DNA of 64,000 nt from Bradyrhizobium sp. CER78 (GTDB taxonomy: Bacteria; Pseudomonadota; Alphaproteobacteria; Rhizobiales; Xanthobacteraceae). The notes beneath the pieces are model-generated. The model was not told the DNA's origin. It worked only from the letters and a program-made list of their open reading frames with translations, and made no database searches. The stretch lies in NCBI RefSeq assembly GCF_029846235.1, contig NZ_JARVWP010000011.1, positions 62,001 to 126,000 on the forward strand, read 5' to 3'. Shown piece by piece: positions 63,625 through 64,000 of the stretch (position 1 is the stretch's first letter; every line of letters starts with the position of its first letter). The position numbers and the translations under genes were made by a program.

Positions 63625-64000
63625 ATGATCGGGAAGCGAATGCGCGCACAGGTTCTGGCTGTCCTCTGCGCCTTTGGGGCATGGTCTGGCTCTGTGTCTT
63701 CCGCGGGCGCCCAACAGGCATCTTGGACCCAGATCGGCATGCTGGCGTGCAAGGTCGACCCTAGTGTCGGGTTTATTATATTTGGCCATCAATCGATGTC
63801 ATGTCGCTTTACTCAAAACCCGCCGTTCCCGATTCAACTCTATGAAGGCGCGCTCAACACCGTCGGAATCGATATCGGCGTTTCGGCCGGAGGCGCATTC
63901 GCTTGGGCGGTTCTTGCTCCGACGGCGGGCCCCCCGGTCGGAGCTCTCGCCGGCGAATATGTCGGGGCATCAGGCGATATCGGCCTCGGCCTAGGCGCCG
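63625..64000 (+). CDS. DUF992-domain secreted protein (partial, runs off the window)
   Basis: At least 125 residues. The ATG at 63625 opens a signal peptide (AQVLAVLCAFGAWSGSVSSA) and the DUF992 start: ASWTQIGMLACKVDPSVGFI, then FGHQSMSCRFTQNPPFPIQL and the Gly/Ala-rich VSAGGAFAWAVLAPT. The family is common in rhizobial genomes and of unknown function. The C-terminus is cut by the window end. The direction is away from DUF2721, with a TATGCA element in the promoter region. Confidence 0.78.
   Translation, partial: MIGKRMRAQVLAVLCAFGAWSGSVSSAGAQQASWTQIGMLACKVDPSVGFIIFGHQSMSCRFTQNPPFPIQLYEGALNTVGIDIGVSAGGAFAWAVLAPTAGPPVGALAGEYVGASGDIGLGLGA

Noticed and set aside
63398..63628. Plus-strand frames inside the TATGCA element
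   Set aside because: They run through an inverted-repeat element and stop near the DUF992 start. They look like annotation artefacts of repeat DNA.

Overview
The window reads as chromosome of a high-GC alphaproteobacterium of the Bradyrhizobium/Nitrobacteraceae type. This is an inference from gene families (DmeR/DmeF, FixJ-like regulators, DUF992, DUF2721, DUF1254, TAXI proteins), GTG starts and overlapping ATGA gene junctions. No rRNA, complete tRNA, CRISPR array or intact transposase was seen. Gene names rest on remembered family motifs, not on a database search.

Layout. 0-2.2 kb: end of a DUF485-like subunit, an ActP-type acetate symporter and a cupin. 2.3-5.7 kb: LysR regulator divergent from an NTF2-like protein, a frameshifted isochorismatase-type hydrolase and a binding protein without a signal peptide. 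5.9-8.5 kb: metal-efflux unit (dmeR, dmeF and a divergent secreted/outer-membrane protein) around a palindromic operator. 8.5-11.9 kb: small secreted proteins, two broken genes and a gene-free stretch with a dispersed repeat.

11.9-31.6 kb is the main accessory region, a mosaic aromatic-degradation island. The first part holds a LysR regulator, flavin reductase, NTF2-like protein, HpaB-type monooxygenase, maleylacetate reductase and hydroxyquinol 1,2-dioxygenase. The second holds a nitroreductase, a GST, a LysR regulator, a two-domain VOC dioxygenase, a second maleylacetate reductase, an amidase, an outer-membrane transporter, a divergent tryptophan-dioxygenase-like heme protein, an azoreductase/quinone reductase, a LinD-like dechlorinase GST and a glutathionyl-hydroquinone reductase. 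Together they suggest hydroxylation, nitro reduction, amide cleavage or glutathione-dependent dehalogenation of a substituted aromatic, ring cleavage to maleylacetate and reduction to 3-oxoadipate. A shared inverted repeat (CGTTCRA-N4/5-TTGAACG) precedes three promoters of the second part and may define a regulon.

32.4-36.4 kb: metallo-beta-lactamase-fold hydrolase, SDR and AraC regulator. 36.4-45.3 kb: dense signalling block with a seven-PAS histidine kinase and three response regulators, then a GAF histidine kinase, a receiver and a receiver-cyclase fusion. 45.4-51.7 kb: MscS-like channel, then a minus-strand operon with 3-hydroxybutyrate dehydrogenase, patatin, acetoacetate decarboxylase, an FAD oxidoreductase and an alpha/beta hydrolase. 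51.7-64 kb: TAXI protein, DUF1254, LssY_C and DUF900-type envelope proteins, two AraC regulators, DUF2721 and a truncated DUF992 gene. This last region carries decayed second copies of its own AraC, DUF2721 and TAXI genes, and repeated TATGCA-type motifs, mostly as facing pairs, between genes.
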